A stretch of 64,000 nucleotides of DNA. It comes from an uncultured Pseudomonadales bacterium. Lineage in GTDB: Bacteria > Pseudomonadota > Gammaproteobacteria > Pseudomonadales > Azotimanducaceae. The notes under the pieces were generated by a model. The model was not told the DNA's origin and ran no database searches. It saw only the letters and a program-made list of their open reading frames with translations. The stretch spans positions 4,873,154 to 4,937,153 of the forward strand of contig OY282447.1 in the NCBI GenBank assembly GCA_958296165.1, read 5' to 3'. Shown piece after piece: positions 62,397 to 64,000 of this stretch (positions are counted from its first letter, which is position 1; every line of letters starts with the position of its first letter). The translations under genes were made by a program, and so were the position numbers.

Positions 62397-64000
62397 ATCA
62401 CGCGCCGTAGATCGATTTGTCCGATAACAGCATCGGATATAACTGCTACCCGACGTTCGTTGATGATAGAGATTGTTCTGTCTACTACCGATTGGATATA
62501 ATCAATTTTCGCAATGGCAGTAGTTAAGCTATTGACTATGCTCTCCTGCTCGTTCGGTGGTGGAACCGGCACACGCAGATTCGCGATCTGTGTGCATGTG
62601 AGTGCCCCCTTTGTCCCTCCGCCATCGTCACTGATACTTCTAAGAAAATCGTAGGCAGCCGACAGCGCCCACTTCAGGAACCATGGCTTGAGCCGAGAGC
62701 CTCTAGGTTGGATGAACGCGAGGTGTTGATTGATGGTCGCGTCCATTGAGAGGACGGATGCTCGCCCCCTAGTCTTTCCTTGGCCAGTAATTGCGATCAA
62801 GACAGCGCCACTTTTGACTATTGGCAAATGATATCGTCGAATTGCGAGTTTGGTCACAAATTGATCCGCGGAAGTTATCTCCGCCTGGTTTACCGCACCG
62901 CTGTTAAGCCAAGGAATTCCTTCATCAGCCCAATATGAATCATTGCTGCGGCTCGGAGTTGACCCACTACCAACGAGTGCTAGGTGCCCGAGCTTCCAAA
63001 TCTCCCAATGTGCTGGAACTCGATCTACCCAGGAAAGGCCGCAATCCCGCAAGGGTACCGAAGGGTTTAGGCCGCGGGTAACAGCTTGGGTGACCGTCCT
63101 AAACAGCCGCATGATTTCTTCTGCCGCTCTATTCAGGTCCGCGTCGATCTCTTCCGGCGGCCTCCGCGGGGTGTACTTGTAGAAATGTCGGTTGAAGTTG
63201 ATCTCATACCCTACTGTATCCTTGCTCCGGTCCATCGAGGCATCGGGAACATGAGGGCGCACTTCTCGCTCGAAGTAGGCACCCACGTCCTCGGTGAGGG
63301 GAACCCTCTCGTGATCGCGCAGGTCGGGATCGGGCTCGCTGCCTTGGTCTTCCCCATCCTTGGCTACTGCCGCCGCTTTCGGATCCTTCTCGGTGAACAC
63401 ATAGCGGAATATCTCCCACTCCTTCTTCTTCCACCGAGATCCTTGGTCGTGCAGCAACTTCCCGATGCGCTTCTTTACGGCGTTCCAGTCGCGCTTGGGT
63501 TCTCGGCCAAGCGTCTTGTCGATGCCTTGAACGTCGTCCAGCAACCAAGGGCAAGCGTCCAAGAAGCGGGCTTTGTCATCGACGCTCATCTGATAGCGCA
63601 GCCGCAAGGGGCGCTCCACCGTCACGCGCGTGTAGCCGAATTGCTCGTTCTTGAAGATCTTGGAGCGCTCCCCGTTCCTGAACTGCCCGTAGAGGCACAC
63701 GATTTCTTCGATCTGCTTTTCCGACAGGTGGCGGCGCTTGTCGCCGAGGCTGCGTCTGCTGTCGGCGCTGCCACCGGGGGTCCAGAGGTCGCGGGCATCC
63801 AGTAGCTGGATTTTGCCCTTGCGCCGCCGCTCCTTGTTATTGGTGACCATCCAGATGTAGGTACCGATACCGGTGTTGTAGAACATCTGCTCCGGCAGCG
63901 CGATGATCGCCTCCAGCCAGTCGTTTTCGATGATCCAACGGCGGATGTTGCTCTCGCCGGAACCGGCGCCGCCGCTGAACAAGGGGGAGCCCGATAACAC
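62393..64000 (-). CDS. Fused type I HsdM-HsdS protein (N-terminus outside window)
   Basis: The frame runs off the right edge, so the methyltransferase N-terminus and its NPPF-type catalytic motif are not visible. The first part is HsdM-like (GSGESNIRRWIIENDWLEAI, ALPEQMFYNTGIGTYIWMVT, then VGYEINFNRHFYKYTPPRPP-type region with YEINFNRHFYKYTPRRPPEE). At about residue 310 of the visible part it continues without a stop into a specificity subunit: GLSWVDRVPAHWEIWKLG, one target-recognition domain (STPSRSNDSYWADEGIPWLN) and the coiled-coil end INERRVAVISDAVIGQIDLR. Only one recognition domain is present, so two copies may be needed. It is coupled to ptuA. Confidence 0.85.
   Translation of the reverse strand: MLSGSPLFSGGAGSGESNIRRWIIENDWLEAIIALPEQMFYNTGIGTYIWMVTNNKERRRKGKIQLLDARDLWTPGGSADSRRSLGDKRRHLSEKQIEEIVCLYGQFRNGERSKIFKNEQFGYTRVTVERPLRLRYQMSVDDKARFLDACPWLLDDVQGIDKTLGREPKRDWNAVKKRIGKLLHDQGSRWKKKEWEIFRYVFTEKDPKAAAVAKDGEDQGSEPDPDLRDHERVPLTEDVGAYFEREVRPHVPDASMDRSKDTVGYEINFNRHFYKYTPRRPPEEIDADLNRAAEEIMRLFRTVTQAVTRGLNPSVPLRDCGLSWVDRVPAHWEIWKLGHLALVGSGSTPSRSNDSYWADEGIPWLNSGAVNQAEITSADQFVTKLAIRRYHLPIVKSGAVLIAITGQGKTRGRASVLSMDATINQHLAFIQPRGSRLKPWFLKWALSAAYDFLRSISDDGGGTKGALTCTQIANLRVPVPPPNEQESIVNSLTTAIAKIDYIQSVVDRTISIINERRVAVISDAVIGQIDLRRVI

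Overview
The window is GC-rich, densely packed bacterial chromosome. Gene content and order point to a gammaproteobacterium: tgt-yajC-secD-secF, rlmN-rodZ-hisS-yfgM-bamB-der, iscR-iscS, the divergent trmJ/suhB pair and uvrC-pgsA are all gammaproteobacterial arrangements. The blocks are not textbook: ispG and pilF are absent from the rodZ block, iscU-hscBA-fdx are absent after iscS, and a 2-oxoacid:ferredoxin oxidoreductase is present. This suggests an uncultured lineage outside the Enterobacterales. The genus cannot be told from sequence alone. Neighbouring genes very often share a 4-bp ATGA or GTGA stop/start overlap, so translational coupling is common.

Layout. 0-5.5 kb: end of a phosphofructokinase gene, then pgsA, uvrC, a small anchored protein, a DUF503 protein and a long-form GAPDH. 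5.8-8.8 kb: an accessory pair, a eukaryotic-like Ser/Thr kinase and a TPR protein. 9-17.6 kb: an electron-transfer block with KorB, KorA, a GltD-like FAD/Fe-S protein, EtfA, EtfB and a divergent ETF-quinone oxidoreductase. 17.6-20 kb: a tannase-family esterase and a head-GIN lipoprotein. 20-28.2 kb: queA-tgt-yajC followed by two complete, consecutive secD-secF pairs, a tandem duplication whose junction is still readable. 28.2-34 kb: a GPH-family transporter, a small unknown protein, a lipoprotein and a 1116-residue secreted protein joining a solute-binding-like domain to an S41 protease. 34-38.1 kb: tsaD with an RNA ligase, and a divergent pair of unknown genes.

38.6-51.4 kb is core housekeeping: xseA, an M23 peptidase, der, bamB, yfgM, hisS, rodZ, rlmN, ndk, iscS, iscR, trmJ, suhB. 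51.5-54.2 kb holds a NACHT-like STAND NTPase translationally coupled to a DUF1643 protein, a candidate defence module. 54.3-59.1 kb is a copper/oxidase-related cluster: a CopA-type ATPase, an orphan COX3/NorE-like protein, an anchored protein, a HupE-like protein and a haem lipoprotein. 59.2-64 kb is a defence island: an XRE-ImmA/IrrE protein, then a Septu pair (ptuA, ptuB) coupled by 4-bp overlaps to a fused type I HsdM-HsdS protein that runs off the window.

The most noteworthy items are the secDF duplication with a yajC-derived tail on SecF1, the hsdMS-ptuA-ptuB operon, the DUF1643-NACHT pair, the kinase-TPR pair and the solute-binding/S41 chimera. No tRNA, rRNA, CRISPR array or insertion sequence was recognised.
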